Positions 9,392-18,393 of a stretch of 64,000 bases of DNA are shown in pieces. The position numbers were made by a program, and so were the translations under genes. The notes beneath the pieces were generated by a model. That model was given only the letters and a program-made list of their open reading frames with translations, was not told the DNA's origin and did not search any database. The stretch is from positions 62,001 through 126,000 of the forward strand of contig JBQTJW010000001.1 of the NCBI GenBank assembly GCA_052386745.1, written 5' to 3'. The stretch is from Panacagrimonas sp052386745. Its GTDB lineage: Bacteria > Pseudomonadota > Gammaproteobacteria > Nevskiales > Nevskiaceae. Every line of letters begins with the position of its first letter. The first letter of the stretch is position 1.

Positions 9392-9966
9392 GGGCTCTCT
9401 CCCGGCGCATAGGTGATCAGGCCAAAGCTTACCTGACCGGCTTTCTTCTCCCGCAGCCAGGCGTAGCCCGCCGGAAGTTCAAGCCTTTGCCCCGCCGGCC
9501 ATTCCACGTAGATGCGGTTCAGCGGCTTGAGCAGCGTGCGCAGTGCCAGCAGCGTGGGCGCGAGCAGGTTGCTGGCGTAGGGCGGGTCGAGCAGGACGAT
9601 CTCGTAGGGTTCGCGGCGCGCGGACTGCGCGATCCAGGCACGGGCGTCGGCGTTGAACACCGTCGCGCGATCGGTGGCATCCAGCATCTGCAGGGCGGTG
9701 CGGATGGCCGTCGCCTCGGTGGGCGACTGCTCCACGAAGTCCACCTGCGCGGCGCCGCGCGACAGCGCCTCCAGCCCCAGCGCACCGCTGCCGGCGAACA
9801 GGTCCAGCCCGCGCGCGCCCTCGATGTTCGGTGCCAGCCAGTCGAACAGCGTCTGGCGCACGCGGTCGGGCGTGGGACGCACGCCGGACTCCGTGTCGAA
9901 CTCGATGATGCGGCTGCGCCAGTGGCCGCCGACGATGCGCAGCCGGCCGCCCGTACGCTGCTTCAT
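9388..9966 (-). CDS. rsmD: 16S rRNA (guanine(966)-N2)-methyltransferase
   Basis: AdoMet-dependent enzyme that methylates G966 of 16S rRNA in the small subunit. Length 192 aa, as usual. The opening RIVGGHWRSRII is typical. The AdoMet site is DLFAGSGALGLEALSRGA and the catalytic motif is LLDPPYA. It is the first gene of the tightly packed string rsmD-coaD-cobalamin-binding-like-fdx-ggt, read leftward with overlaps of 4 nt or gaps up to 20 nt. Confidence 0.97.
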   Translation of the reverse strand: MKQRTGGRLRIVGGHWRSRIIEFDTESGVRPTPDRVRQTLFDWLAPNIEGARGLDLFAGSGALGLEALSRGAAQVDFVEQSPTEATAIRTALQMLDATDRATVFNADARAWIAQSARREPYEIVLLDPPYASNLLAPTLLALRTLLKPLNRIYVEWPAGQRLELPAGYAWLREKKAGQVSFGLITYAPGESP

Positions 9967-10015
9967 GGCGTGATTGCACCGGTCAGGCTGAATCCGGTCC
10001 GCACGACAAGCACGT

Positions 10016-11455
10016 TCAGCCCTGCGTGCCGCCCACGGTCAGGCCGTCCACGCGCAGCGTGGGCTGGCCCACGCCCACGGGCACGCTCTGGCCTTCCTTG
10101 CCGCAGATGCCGATGCCGGCGTCCAGCTTCAGGTCGTTGCCGACCATGGACACGCGCGTGAGCACCTCGGGCCCGTTGCCGATGAGCGTGGCGCCCTTGA
10201 GCGGGCGCGTGATCCTGCCGTCCTCGATCAGGTAGGCCTCGGAGGCGGAAAACACGAAGTTGCCGGAGGTGATGTCCACCTGCCCGCCGCCAAAACTCAC
10301 CGCGTAGATGCCGCGCGGCACGCTGGCGATGATCTCGGCCGGGTCGTGAGGCCCGGCCAGCATGTAGGTGTTGGTCATGCGCGGCATCACCAGGCTGGCG
10401 AAGGACTCGCGCCGGCCGTTGCCGGTGGGCGCCATCTTCATCAGCCGGGCGTTGGTGGCGTCCTGCATGTAGCCGGCGAGGCGGCCGTTCTCGATCAGGC
10501 GCGTGCACTGGCTGGCATTGCCCTCGTCGTCCAGGTTGAGCGAGCCGCGGCGGCCCGGCAGGGTGCCGTCGTCCACCACCGTGCACAGCTCGGAGGCCAC
10601 GCGCTCGCCGATGCGCCCGGCGAAAGCCGAGGTGCCCTTGCGGTTGAAGTCGCCCTCCAGGCCGTGGCCGATAGCCTCGTGCAGCAGGATGCCCGGCCAG
10701 CCCGGGCCCAGCACCACGGTCATGGACCCGGCGGGCGCGGCCTCGGAGTCGAGCAGCGTGAGCGCCTGGCGCACCGCCTCGCGGGCGTAGCTCTCGGGCA
10801 GGTCCCTGGAAAAATAATCGAGCTCGGCGCGCGAACCGCCGCCGACGTGCGCCTGCTCGCGGCGGCCGTCCTGTTCCACGATCACCGTCACGTCCATGCG
10901 CACCAGCGGGCGCACGTCCGCGGCGCGACGGCCGTCGGCGCGCACGACCATCACCACCTCGTACTGGGCGGAGAGCGAGCACATCACCTGCTTCACGCGC
11001 GGATCGGCCGCGCGCGCGGCGGCATCGGCGCGGCGCAGAAGGGCGAGCTTGGCGGGGGCGTCGGCCGAGGCGGGCGGGTCGACCGGCGGGTAGAGCCCAC
11101 GCCCTTCCACGATGCGCTGCGGGGCATGGGCGGAGCTGCGGGTTTCGCTGGCGATGGCGCGCGCCGCGGTGGCCGCGTCCACCAGCGTGTCCAGGCCGAT
11201 GTCCTCGGAATACGCCAGGCCCTGCTTTTCGCCCGCGATGGCGCGCACGCCCACGCCCTGCTCCACCGAGTGGCTGCCGGACTTGACGATGCCCTCCTCC
11301 AGCGACCAGTTCTCGGTGCGCGAATACTGGAAGTACAGGTCCGCATCCTCGGCGCCGGACGCCAGCGCCTCGCCCAGCACGCGGTCGAGCTGGGCTTCGT
11401 CCAGACCGGCAGGATCAAGGAACTGGGCGCGGGCAACGGCGTAAGCAGCGGTCAT
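10016..11455 (-). CDS. tldD: Metalloprotease TldD
   Basis: Zinc-dependent peptidase subunit (479 aa) that with PmbA/TldE degrades unfolded peptides, matures microcin B17 and processes CcdA in E. coli. The zinc motif HEAIGH lies in LLHEAIGHGLEGDFNRKG, about residues 260-275, and the C-terminal metal-binding cysteine in GIGICGKEG. No pmbA is in the window, though the two are usually unlinked. The gene stands apart from rng-yhdP-nitrilase, with which it normally clusters, and is inverted relative to them. Confidence 0.97.
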   Translation of the reverse strand: MTAAYAVARAQFLDPAGLDEAQLDRVLGEALASGAEDADLYFQYSRTENWSLEEGIVKSGSHSVEQGVGVRAIAGEKQGLAYSEDIGLDTLVDAATAARAIASETRSSAHAPQRIVEGRGLYPPVDPPASADAPAKLALLRRADAAARAADPRVKQVMCSLSAQYEVVMVVRADGRRAADVRPLVRMDVTVIVEQDGRREQAHVGGGSRAELDYFSRDLPESYAREAVRQALTLLDSEAAPAGSMTVVLGPGWPGILLHEAIGHGLEGDFNRKGTSAFAGRIGERVASELCTVVDDGTLPGRRGSLNLDDEGNASQCTRLIENGRLAGYMQDATNARLMKMAPTGNGRRESFASLVMPRMTNTYMLAGPHDPAEIIASVPRGIYAVSFGGGQVDITSGNFVFSASEAYLIEDGRITRPLKGATLIGNGPEVLTRVSMVGNDLKLDAGIGICGKEGQSVPVGVGQPTLRVDGLTVGGTQG

Positions 11456-11667
11456 GGCGGGAGGACTGGAAGGGACGGTGAAAGGCTAACAGTTAGTTCT
11501 ATGGGGCGTGGCGGGGGGATTTCCACCGGCGATTGATTCTGGCCGGCAAGCTCGGCGCCTGACGGGTTCCAGCACCGGGCCCGCTCAGGAATCACCCGTA
11601 GTCGAAATTGTCATGAATCTGGTTCAACATTAGTTTTCACTTCGAACAACAAACAGACTTCAGGTTC
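11456..11667 (-). other. Divergent intergenic region between tldD and the TetR gene
   Basis: A 212-base divergent spacer with no open frame worth calling. It holds an 11-bp palindrome CTAAC-A-GTTAG at 11486-11496 and, nearer the regulator gene, TTGTCA at 11608-11613 that could be a -35 element with a poor -10 (TAGTTT at 11631). An imperfect repeat TGAA-N5-TTCA follows at 11614-11626. A TetR-family regulator often binds such a site, but no element is strong enough to call as an operator. Confidence 0.35.
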
Positions 11668-12387
11668 ATGGGGACGCGAGAACGCAGGCAGCGGGATTTC
11701 GACGAACGCGAGGGCCTGTTCCTGGATTGCGCGCTCGAACTCATCGCCCGCGATGGGCTGCTCAACCTGCAGATGGTCCGCATCGCGGAAAAATGCGAGT
11801 ACGCCGTCGGCACGCTCTACCAGCACTTTGCGTCCAAGGAAGACCTGTTGCTCGCCCTGGTGGTCCGCTCGTTCAAGGACTACCTGGACCTGCTCAACCG
11901 CGTGGCCAACTGGAAGGCCAGTTCGCGCGACCGCATGTTCGCCGTGGGCGTGGCCGACATCGTGTTCGTGCGCCGGCACCCCGATTATTTCCGCATCGCC
12001 CAGTACTCGCTGTGCGAGATTGCCTGGCAGGCCGCGTCGATCGAACGGCGGCAGGCGTTCCTGGATGCCAACCATCCGCTGGTCAACGTGGTGGTGGGTA
12101 TCGTGGAGGACGCCCGCCGTGCGGGCGATCTGGATGACTCCCAGCAGCAGACGGCGCGCGAACTGGGCGTCGGACTCTGGTCGGTGTGCGCCGGCTACCG
12201 GGCTTTCACGTACGCCGAAGGGGTGCTCGAGAATTTTGCCATCAGCGACCCCTATCCCCTGATGTGCCGCCACCTCGAAGCACTGCTGGACGGCTTTCGC
12301 TGGCGGCCGGTGTCCACCACCCCTGGCAGTGCCGAGCTCGAGGCTCTGGTGGCCCGCATCCGCCGGGAGGTTTTCGATGATCGCTGA
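11668..12387 (+). CDS. TetR family transcriptional regulator of the RND efflux operon
   Basis: A 239-residue one-component regulator. The N-terminal helix-turn-helix is at about residues 20-62 (ALELIARDGLLNLQMVRIAEKCEYAVGTLYQHF, in two parts around the turn). The C-terminal two thirds is the variable ligand-binding domain. It lies 60 nt upstream of, and on the same strand as, the TolC-MFP-RND genes. The simplest reading is local repression relieved by a pump substrate. The inducer cannot be told from sequence. Confidence 0.9.
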   Translation: MGTRERRQRDFDEREGLFLDCALELIARDGLLNLQMVRIAEKCEYAVGTLYQHFASKEDLLLALVVRSFKDYLDLLNRVANWKASSRDRMFAVGVADIVFVRRHPDYFRIAQYSLCEIAWQAASIERRQAFLDANHPLVNVVVGIVEDARRAGDLDDSQQQTARELGVGLWSVCAGYRAFTYAEGVLENFAISDPYPLMCRHLEALLDGFRWRPVSTTPGSAELEALVARIRREVFDDR

Positions 12388-12447
12388 CCTGCACGTCTAC
12401 CCCGGCCACGGGCGGCTTGCGCCTTCGTCCCTGCACGGAATGTCCCG

Positions 12448-13809
12448 ATGACGACAAGAATCAGACTCCTGACCCTGAGCCTTGCGATCGCGACGGTGTT
12501 CGCGAGCCAGGCAACGGGCGCCGAGGCGCCGGCACCCGCGCCAGCCCCGCCCCCGGTCCTCACGCTTTCCGGCGCCCTGCGCGCGGCGATCGCCAACGAC
12601 CCCGACGTCCCCGGCTCCGCCGCCAAGCTGGCACTCGACCTGGAGGCGGGCGAGAAGGACCGCGCCAGCCTGCTGCCCTCGCTGAAGGCCGAGGGCGCCT
12701 ACGACTACACCCATTCGAACTCGCAGTTCGCGTTCGGCACCGCTTCCGACGATTACCCCGCCTGGTCGGCCGAGCTCGAAGCGCGCCAGGCGCTGTTCCG
12801 CTTCGACTGGTCGGCGCGCCGCAGCCGCGCCAGGGCACAGGATGTCCTGGCCACCGACCGCCTCAAGTACCGCGCGCACTACCTGCTGATGCGCGTGGCC
12901 GAGCGTTACATGGGCGTGCTCGGCGCCAGCGACGAGGTTTCGCAGGTCGAGGCCGAGGCCAGGGCCATCCGGGAGTCGCTGGACAGCACGCGCAAACGCT
13001 ACGAGGTGGACCTGGTCCCCGGCACCGACCTCAAGGAGGCCCAGGCGCGCAGTGATCTGGCGGAAGCCAACCTCCTGGCGGCCCACGAGAAGCTGGACAC
13101 GGCCCGCGACCTGCTGGCCCTGAGCACCGGCAACCGCGAGGTGACGGTGCCGCGGCTGGAGGAGAGCGTCCGGTTCCCGGCCCTGGTGCCGGCCGACGTG
13201 GACAGCTGGGTGAAGGCGGGCAGCGAGTTCAATCCCGAGATCGCCGCGGCGCGCAATCAACTGGTCGTGGCCGAGGCGGACGTGCGCAGCCGCCGCGCCG
13301 ATGCCCTGCCGCAGCTGGACCTGGTGGCCAAGGCCGGCCGCAACGATTCCACCGACTTCATCCTGGGCCAGCGCCAGGACAGCGCGAGCATCGGCGTGTC
13401 GCTGAACATGCCGCTCTACGCCGGCGGCATCAACAGCAGCAACGTGCGCGCGGCCAAGGCCCGGGAGGACGCGGCGCGGGCCGACGTGGTGCGGCTGGAG
13501 AAAGAGACCGAGCGCGTGATCCGCCAGCAGTTCCGCCTGCTTCAGACCGCCTACATCCAGGTGGATGCCTACGAGCGCGCGCTGGAGTCGTCCACGCTCG
13601 CCGAAAAGGCCACCAAGGCCGGGTACGACGCCGGCACGCGCACCATCACCGACGTGCTCGATGCCAAGAGCCGCGTGGTGCAGGCCAGCCGCAACCGCAA
13701 TCAGTCGCGCTACAACCTCCTGCTGTACGTGCTGAAGCTGCGTCAGGTCTCCGGCCAGATTGCCGAGGCCGACTTCGCCGCCATCGACCAGATGTTCACC
13801 AAGCCCTGA
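12448..13809 (+). CDS. TolC family outer-membrane efflux channel
   Basis: A 453-residue outer-membrane factor of the TolC family, the exit duct of the tripartite pump. The signal peptide is about residues 1-27 (LTLSLAIATVFASQATGAEA). A short Ala/Pro stretch (APAPAPAPPP) follows, then two OEP repeats of long amphipathic helices, with the GVSLNMPLYAGG strand motif around residue 315-326. It is the first gene of the outer membrane-adaptor-pump order and is followed by the adaptor after 9 nt. Confidence 0.93.
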   Translation: MTTRIRLLTLSLAIATVFASQATGAEAPAPAPAPPPVLTLSGALRAAIANDPDVPGSAAKLALDLEAGEKDRASLLPSLKAEGAYDYTHSNSQFAFGTASDDYPAWSAELEARQALFRFDWSARRSRARAQDVLATDRLKYRAHYLLMRVAERYMGVLGASDEVSQVEAEARAIRESLDSTRKRYEVDLVPGTDLKEAQARSDLAEANLLAAHEKLDTARDLLALSTGNREVTVPRLEESVRFPALVPADVDSWVKAGSEFNPEIAAARNQLVVAEADVRSRRADALPQLDLVAKAGRNDSTDFILGQRQDSASIGVSLNMPLYAGGINSSNVRAAKAREDAARADVVRLEKETERVIRQQFRLLQTAYIQVDAYERALESSTLAEKATKAGYDAGTRTITDVLDAKSRVVQASRNRNQSRYNLLLYVLKLRQVSGQIAEADFAAIDQMFTKP

Positions 13810-13818
13810 GACACCCCC

Positions 13819-15012
13819 ATGACCACCAAGCGAATGATCATCATGCTCGTGCTGGCCTTGCTGCTGTTTGGCGGGGTGTTTGGCATGAAGTACATGGGCA
13901 AGAAGGGCATGAACGAGATGTTCGACAGCATGCCCATTCCGGCCGCCACCATCTCGGCCGGGCCGGCCAAGGCCATGACCTGGGACAACCGGCTGGAAGC
14001 CAATGGCACCCTGGTGGCGGTCAACGGCACCAACGTCACCACCGAGGCGGGCGGCATCGTCATGGCCATCCACTTCGAGTCGGGTGCCGAGGTGAAGAAG
14101 GGCGCGCGGCTGCTGACGCTGGACGCCGCCAATGAAACCGGCGAGATGGAACGCCTCAAGGCGCAGGCCGAGCTGAGTAAGCTCAACCTCGCGCGGCGCG
14201 AAAAGCTGCTGAAGCTCGAAGCCATCTCCAAGTCCGACTTCGACACCGCCCAGGCCGAGTACAACGCCGCCGCCGCGTCCATCGCCGCGCAGCAGGCGCT
14301 GCTGGCGCAGAAGGACATCCGCGCGCCGTTCAACGGCCAGCTCGGCATCCGCCAGGTGAACGTGGGCCAGTACGTGGCGCCGGGCACGCCCATCGTGTCC
14401 TTGCAGTCGGTGGACCCCATCGAGTTCGACTTCACCCTGCCGGAACAGCACCTGGCGCAGGTGCTGTCCGGGCAGAAGGTGCTGGTGGCCATCGACGCGT
14501 ACCCGGGCACCGAGTTCGGCGGCGCCGTGACCGCGGTGGAGCCGCGCATCGACGAGTCCACCCGCAGCTTCCGCGTGCGTGCGCGGCTCCCCAACCCGGA
14601 CCATCGCCTGCACGCCGGACAGTTCGGCCGCGTCAAGCTGGCGCTGCCGGGTGAGCGGAACATCCTCGCTATTCCGCGCACCGCGGTCAGCTACAGCTCC
14701 TACGGCACCTCGGTGTTCGTGATCCAGAAGAAGAAGCCGGCGCCGGCCGCCGAGGGCGCCAAGGCCCCCGCGCCACCGCCCGCTGCGCCCGGTGCGCCCG
14801 GTGCGCCCGCGGCGCCGGAGCTGGAAGTGGTGCAGCGCTTCATCCGCGTGGGCGAGGCCCGCGGCGACTTCGTGGCCGTGCTCGAAGGCCTGAAGCCGGA
14901 CGAACAGGTGGCCACCACCGGCCTGCTCAAGCTGCGCAACCAGCAGCCGGTGGTGATCGACAACCGCCTGGTGCCGGACGCGCAGCTCAACCCGATGCCC
15001 AGCGACTCCTGA
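13819..15012 (+). CDS. RND efflux periplasmic adaptor (membrane fusion protein)
   Basis: A 397-residue HlyD/AcrA-type adaptor. One N-terminal hydrophobic anchor (residues about 4-23, MIIMLVLALLLFGGVFGM) lacks a lipobox. A barrel-sandwich (lipoyl-like) domain with a helical hairpin follows at about residues 105-155, then DIRAPFNGQLGIRQVNVGQYV, a beta-barrel and a membrane-proximal domain. An unusual Ala/Pro-rich insert occupies about residues 303-334 of the membrane-proximal part. It links the inner-membrane pump encoded 26 nt downstream to the TolC-like channel. Confidence 0.94.
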   Translation: MTTKRMIIMLVLALLLFGGVFGMKYMGKKGMNEMFDSMPIPAATISAGPAKAMTWDNRLEANGTLVAVNGTNVTTEAGGIVMAIHFESGAEVKKGARLLTLDAANETGEMERLKAQAELSKLNLARREKLLKLEAISKSDFDTAQAEYNAAAASIAAQQALLAQKDIRAPFNGQLGIRQVNVGQYVAPGTPIVSLQSVDPIEFDFTLPEQHLAQVLSGQKVLVAIDAYPGTEFGGAVTAVEPRIDESTRSFRVRARLPNPDHRLHAGQFGRVKLALPGERNILAIPRTAVSYSSYGTSVFVIQKKKPAPAAEGAKAPAPPPAAPGAPGAPAAPELEVVQRFIRVGEARGDFVAVLEGLKPDEQVATTGLLKLRNQQPVVIDNRLVPDAQLNPMPSDS

Positions 15013-15037
15013 AACGCTGTCCACGAGGAACCGCACC

Positions 15038-18000
15038 ATGCGTTTCACCGACATCTTCATCCAGCGACCGGTGCTCGCCACGGTCGTGAGCCTGATCATC
15101 CTGCTGCTGGGCATCCGCGCCGGCACCAGCCTCAACGTGCGCCAGTACCCGGAGCTGCGCAACGCGCAGGTCACCATCTCCGTGGCGTACCCCGGTGCCG
15201 ACGCCGACCTGATGCAGGGCTTCATCACCACGCCGCTGGAGCGCGAGATTGCCGCCGTGGACGGCATCGACTTCCTCACCTCCAACACCATGCTCGGGCT
15301 GGCCACCATCACCGCCAACCTGCGCCTGGAAAAGGACCCCAACGAGGCGCTCACCGAGATCGCGACCAAGGTCAACAAGGTGCGCAACCAGCTGCCGCAG
15401 GAGTCGGAAGACCCGGTGGTGCAGGTGGCGCAGGCGCAGGGCACCGCGGCCATGTACCTGAGCTTCTCGTCCGCGGTGCTGGACAAGAGCCAGATCACCG
15501 ACTACCTGGTGCGCATCATCGAGCCCCAGCTCGCGGCCGTGCCCGGCATCGAGAAGGCCGAGATCATGGGGGCCAGCGTGTACGCCATGCGCATCTGGCT
15601 GAAGCCCGACCGGCTTTCGGCCAACAACCTGACGGCGAGCGAGGTCTACCAGCGCCTGCGCAGCCAGAACGTGCTGTCCGCCGTGGGCGAGACGCGCGGC
15701 AATTACGTGAAGATCGGCCTCAAGGCCGATACCGACCTGCGCTCGGTGGAGGAATTCCGCAACGTGATCGTGAAGTCCGACGGCGCCTCCACGGTGCGCC
15801 TGCGCGACATCGCCAACGTGACCCTGGGTGCGGAGAACTACGACCCGACCGCGCGCTGGGACGGCAAGGCCGCCATCTTCATCGGCGTGCAGGTGCGGCC
15901 CGATGCCAACGTGCTCGACGTCACCGCCGACGTGCGCAATCTCTGGCCGCAGCTGCTGTCGCGCCTGCCTGAGGGCGTGGACGCCACCATCGCCTACGAC
16001 AGCACCATCTACGTCAACGAAGCTATCCAGGAAGTGCGCGCCACGCTGGTGGAGGCGGTGTTGATCGTGGTGGTGGTGATCTTCCTGTTCCTCGGCTCGG
16101 TGCGCAGTTCCATCATCCCGGCGGTGACGGTGCCGCTGTGCCTGGTGGGCGCGCTGTTCATCATGTACGTGATGGGTTTCACCATCAATCTGCTGACGCT
16201 GCTGGCGATGGTGCTGGCCATCGGCATGGTGGTGGACGACGCCATCATCGTGCTGGAAAACATCCACCGGCACATCGAGGAAGGCATGTCGCCGATGGAT
16301 GCCTCGTTCAAGGGCGCGCACGAGCTGGTGGGGCCGGTGATCGCCATGACGCTGACCCTGGTGTCGGTCTACATGCCCATCGGCTTTCTGACCGGCATCA
16401 CGGGCAAGCTGTTCATCGAGTTCGCGTTCACCCTGGCCGGGGCGGTGGTGATCTCCGGCATCGTCGCGCTGACGCTCACGCCCATGATGTGCTCGCGCAT
16501 CCTCAAGCCCATGCACGGCGAGGGCGTGGAGACCAACCGGCTCGCCGAGTATCTCGACAGCACCTTCGAGAAGCTCCGGCAGTGGTACAAGCGCCGCCTG
16601 CATGGCGCGCTCAACACGGTGCACGTGATCGGCGTGTTCGGCGCCATCGTGCTGGTGTCGTGCTACTTCCTGTTCGTATCCGCACCGGGCGAACTGGCGC
16701 CCTCGGAGGATGCCGGCTTCGTCGCGCTGATCAACGAGAGCGACGGCTACGCCTCCGCCGAATACTTCGACCAGTACTCGCGCGTCAGCGAAAAGCTGCT
16801 GGAAAACACCGACGGCCTGGCCCACCTGTTCGCGTTCAATGCCTCCATGCCCGGCGGCGGGTCCACCAGCGGCTTCACCGGCATGGTGCTCAAACCCTGG
16901 AGCGAGCGCACCCGCAGCGCGGACGAGATCGCCCAGAGCATCGCCCCGCTGGTGGCCACCGTGGCCGGCCTGCGCTCCACCGCGTTCCAGCCGCCGCCGC
17001 TGCCCACGCCCGGCCAGGGCTACCCCCTGGAGTTCGTGATCAAGTCCACCGCCAGCCCGCTGGAACTGGCCACCGTGGGCGACGAGTTGATCGGCAAGGC
17101 CATGGCCACGCGCAAGTTCATCTTCCTGGCGCCGCAGCTGTACTTCGACCGCCCCGAGGCGCGCATCAACATCGATCGCGACAAGGCCGCCGCCCTGGGC
17201 ATCGACATGCAGACGCTCGGCGCGGACCTGTCGTCACTGCTCTCGGGCAGCGAGGTCAACCGCTTTGCCTTCGACAACCGGTCGTACAAGGTCATCCAGC
17301 AGGTGGAGCGCTCGCAGCGCCTCAACCCCAACCAGCTGGAGGGCTATTACACGCGCGCCGCCGACGGCAAGCTGGTGCCCATTTCCACCGTGGCGAGCAT
17401 CTCGCAGAAAACCACGGCACGGTCCATCGCGCACGCACAACAGCTCAACTCCAACACCATCATCGGCGTGCCGCGCCCGGACGTGACGCAGGGCGAGGCC
17501 CTGGGCGTGCTGGAACAGATATCGCGGGACATCCTGCCGGCAGGCTTCCAGATGGACTACGCAGGCTCATCGCGCCAGTTCAAGCAGGAAGGGCAGGCGC
17601 TGATCGGCACGTTCGTCTTTGCGCTGGTCATCATCTACCTGGTGCTGGCGGCGCAGTTCGAGTCCTTCGTGGACCCGATCATCATGCTGGTGACGGTGCC
17701 CATGTCGATCTGCGGTGCGCTGCTGGTGCTGACCATCTGCGGCATGACCACCGGCATGGGGCTGACCCAGTTTCCCGGCATGAGCCTCAACATCTACACC
17801 CAGGTGGGACTGGTCACGCTGATCGGCGTCATTGCCAAGCACGGCATCCTGATCGTGGAATTCGCCAACAAGCTCCAGCGCGAACAGGGCCTGCCCAAGC
17901 GCGAAGCCATCGAGGAAGCCGCCTCCATCCGCCTGCGCCCGGTGCTGATGACCACCGCCGCCCTGGTAGTGGCCATGGTCCCACTGCTGCTGGCGAGCGG

Positions 18001-18166
18001 GCCGGGATCGTCCGCACGCTTCAGCATGGGCCTGGTGATTGCCTCGGGCATGACCATCGGCACGCTATTCACGCTGTTCGTGCTGCCCGCCATGTACATC
18101 TACCTGGGCCGCGACTACGCCGCGACCAAAACGGCGCAGGCCGTGGCCAGGCCGGCGCATGCCTGA
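15038..18166 (+). CDS. RND multidrug efflux permease (HAE1 family)
   Basis: Inner-membrane proton-driven pump of 1042 aa, the usual HAE1 length, with twelve predicted membrane segments in two halves and two large periplasmic loops. The proton-relay Asp pair is in GMVVDDAIIVLEN (TM4, about residues 400-405) and the matching Lys in IGVIAKHGILIVEF (TM10, about 932). It starts MRFTDIFIQRPVLATV, typical of the family. It exports amphiphilic drugs or metabolites; the substrate is not predictable. It is last in the TetR-TolC-adaptor-pump unit. Confidence 0.96.
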   Translation: MRFTDIFIQRPVLATVVSLIILLLGIRAGTSLNVRQYPELRNAQVTISVAYPGADADLMQGFITTPLEREIAAVDGIDFLTSNTMLGLATITANLRLEKDPNEALTEIATKVNKVRNQLPQESEDPVVQVAQAQGTAAMYLSFSSAVLDKSQITDYLVRIIEPQLAAVPGIEKAEIMGASVYAMRIWLKPDRLSANNLTASEVYQRLRSQNVLSAVGETRGNYVKIGLKADTDLRSVEEFRNVIVKSDGASTVRLRDIANVTLGAENYDPTARWDGKAAIFIGVQVRPDANVLDVTADVRNLWPQLLSRLPEGVDATIAYDSTIYVNEAIQEVRATLVEAVLIVVVVIFLFLGSVRSSIIPAVTVPLCLVGALFIMYVMGFTINLLTLLAMVLAIGMVVDDAIIVLENIHRHIEEGMSPMDASFKGAHELVGPVIAMTLTLVSVYMPIGFLTGITGKLFIEFAFTLAGAVVISGIVALTLTPMMCSRILKPMHGEGVETNRLAEYLDSTFEKLRQWYKRRLHGALNTVHVIGVFGAIVLVSCYFLFVSAPGELAPSEDAGFVALINESDGYASAEYFDQYSRVSEKLLENTDGLAHLFAFNASMPGGGSTSGFTGMVLKPWSERTRSADEIAQSIAPLVATVAGLRSTAFQPPPLPTPGQGYPLEFVIKSTASPLELATVGDELIGKAMATRKFIFLAPQLYFDRPEARINIDRDKAAALGIDMQTLGADLSSLLSGSEVNRFAFDNRSYKVIQQVERSQRLNPNQLEGYYTRAADGKLVPISTVASISQKTTARSIAHAQQLNSNTIIGVPRPDVTQGEALGVLEQISRDILPAGFQMDYAGSSRQFKQEGQALIGTFVFALVIIYLVLAAQFESFVDPIIMLVTVPMSICGALLVLTICGMTTGMGLTQFPGMSLNIYTQVGLVTLIGVIAKHGILIVEFANKLQREQGLPKREAIEEAASIRLRPVLMTTAALVVAMVPLLLASGPGSSARFSMGLVIASGMTIGTLFTLFVLPAMYIYLGRDYAATKTAQAVARPAHA

Positions 18167-18393
18167 TCGGGAGATTCAGCGCCTGCTGCGCCTGACGATC
18201 ATCGGGCACCGGTAGGCATCCAGTGATATGTCGGTGCCTGCGATCGAGGTCAACGCGTCCAGCGCAACGATGTTCAACGGGGCCGCTGCTGCAACCTAAC
18301 GTCCGAAGAAGATATGTATTCCTTGGACACCCCTGACGTGAGGCGAATTTCCGATCCTGCAGAGTGCAGGTGATTCCGTCGTGGTGCGGTGAT

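Noticed and set aside
12397..15498. A 1033-codon open frame on the minus strand opposite the TolC and adaptor genes
   Set aside because: It lies antisense to two clear efflux genes. Its His/Gln/Arg/Gly-rich translation is the usual shadow of high-GC coding DNA and has no recognisable domain.
18210..18245. Inverted repeat GCACCG / CGGTGC between the RND pump and glgB as a terminator
   Set aside because: Long loop and no T run on either strand. The 227-base gap otherwise shows nothing I can name.
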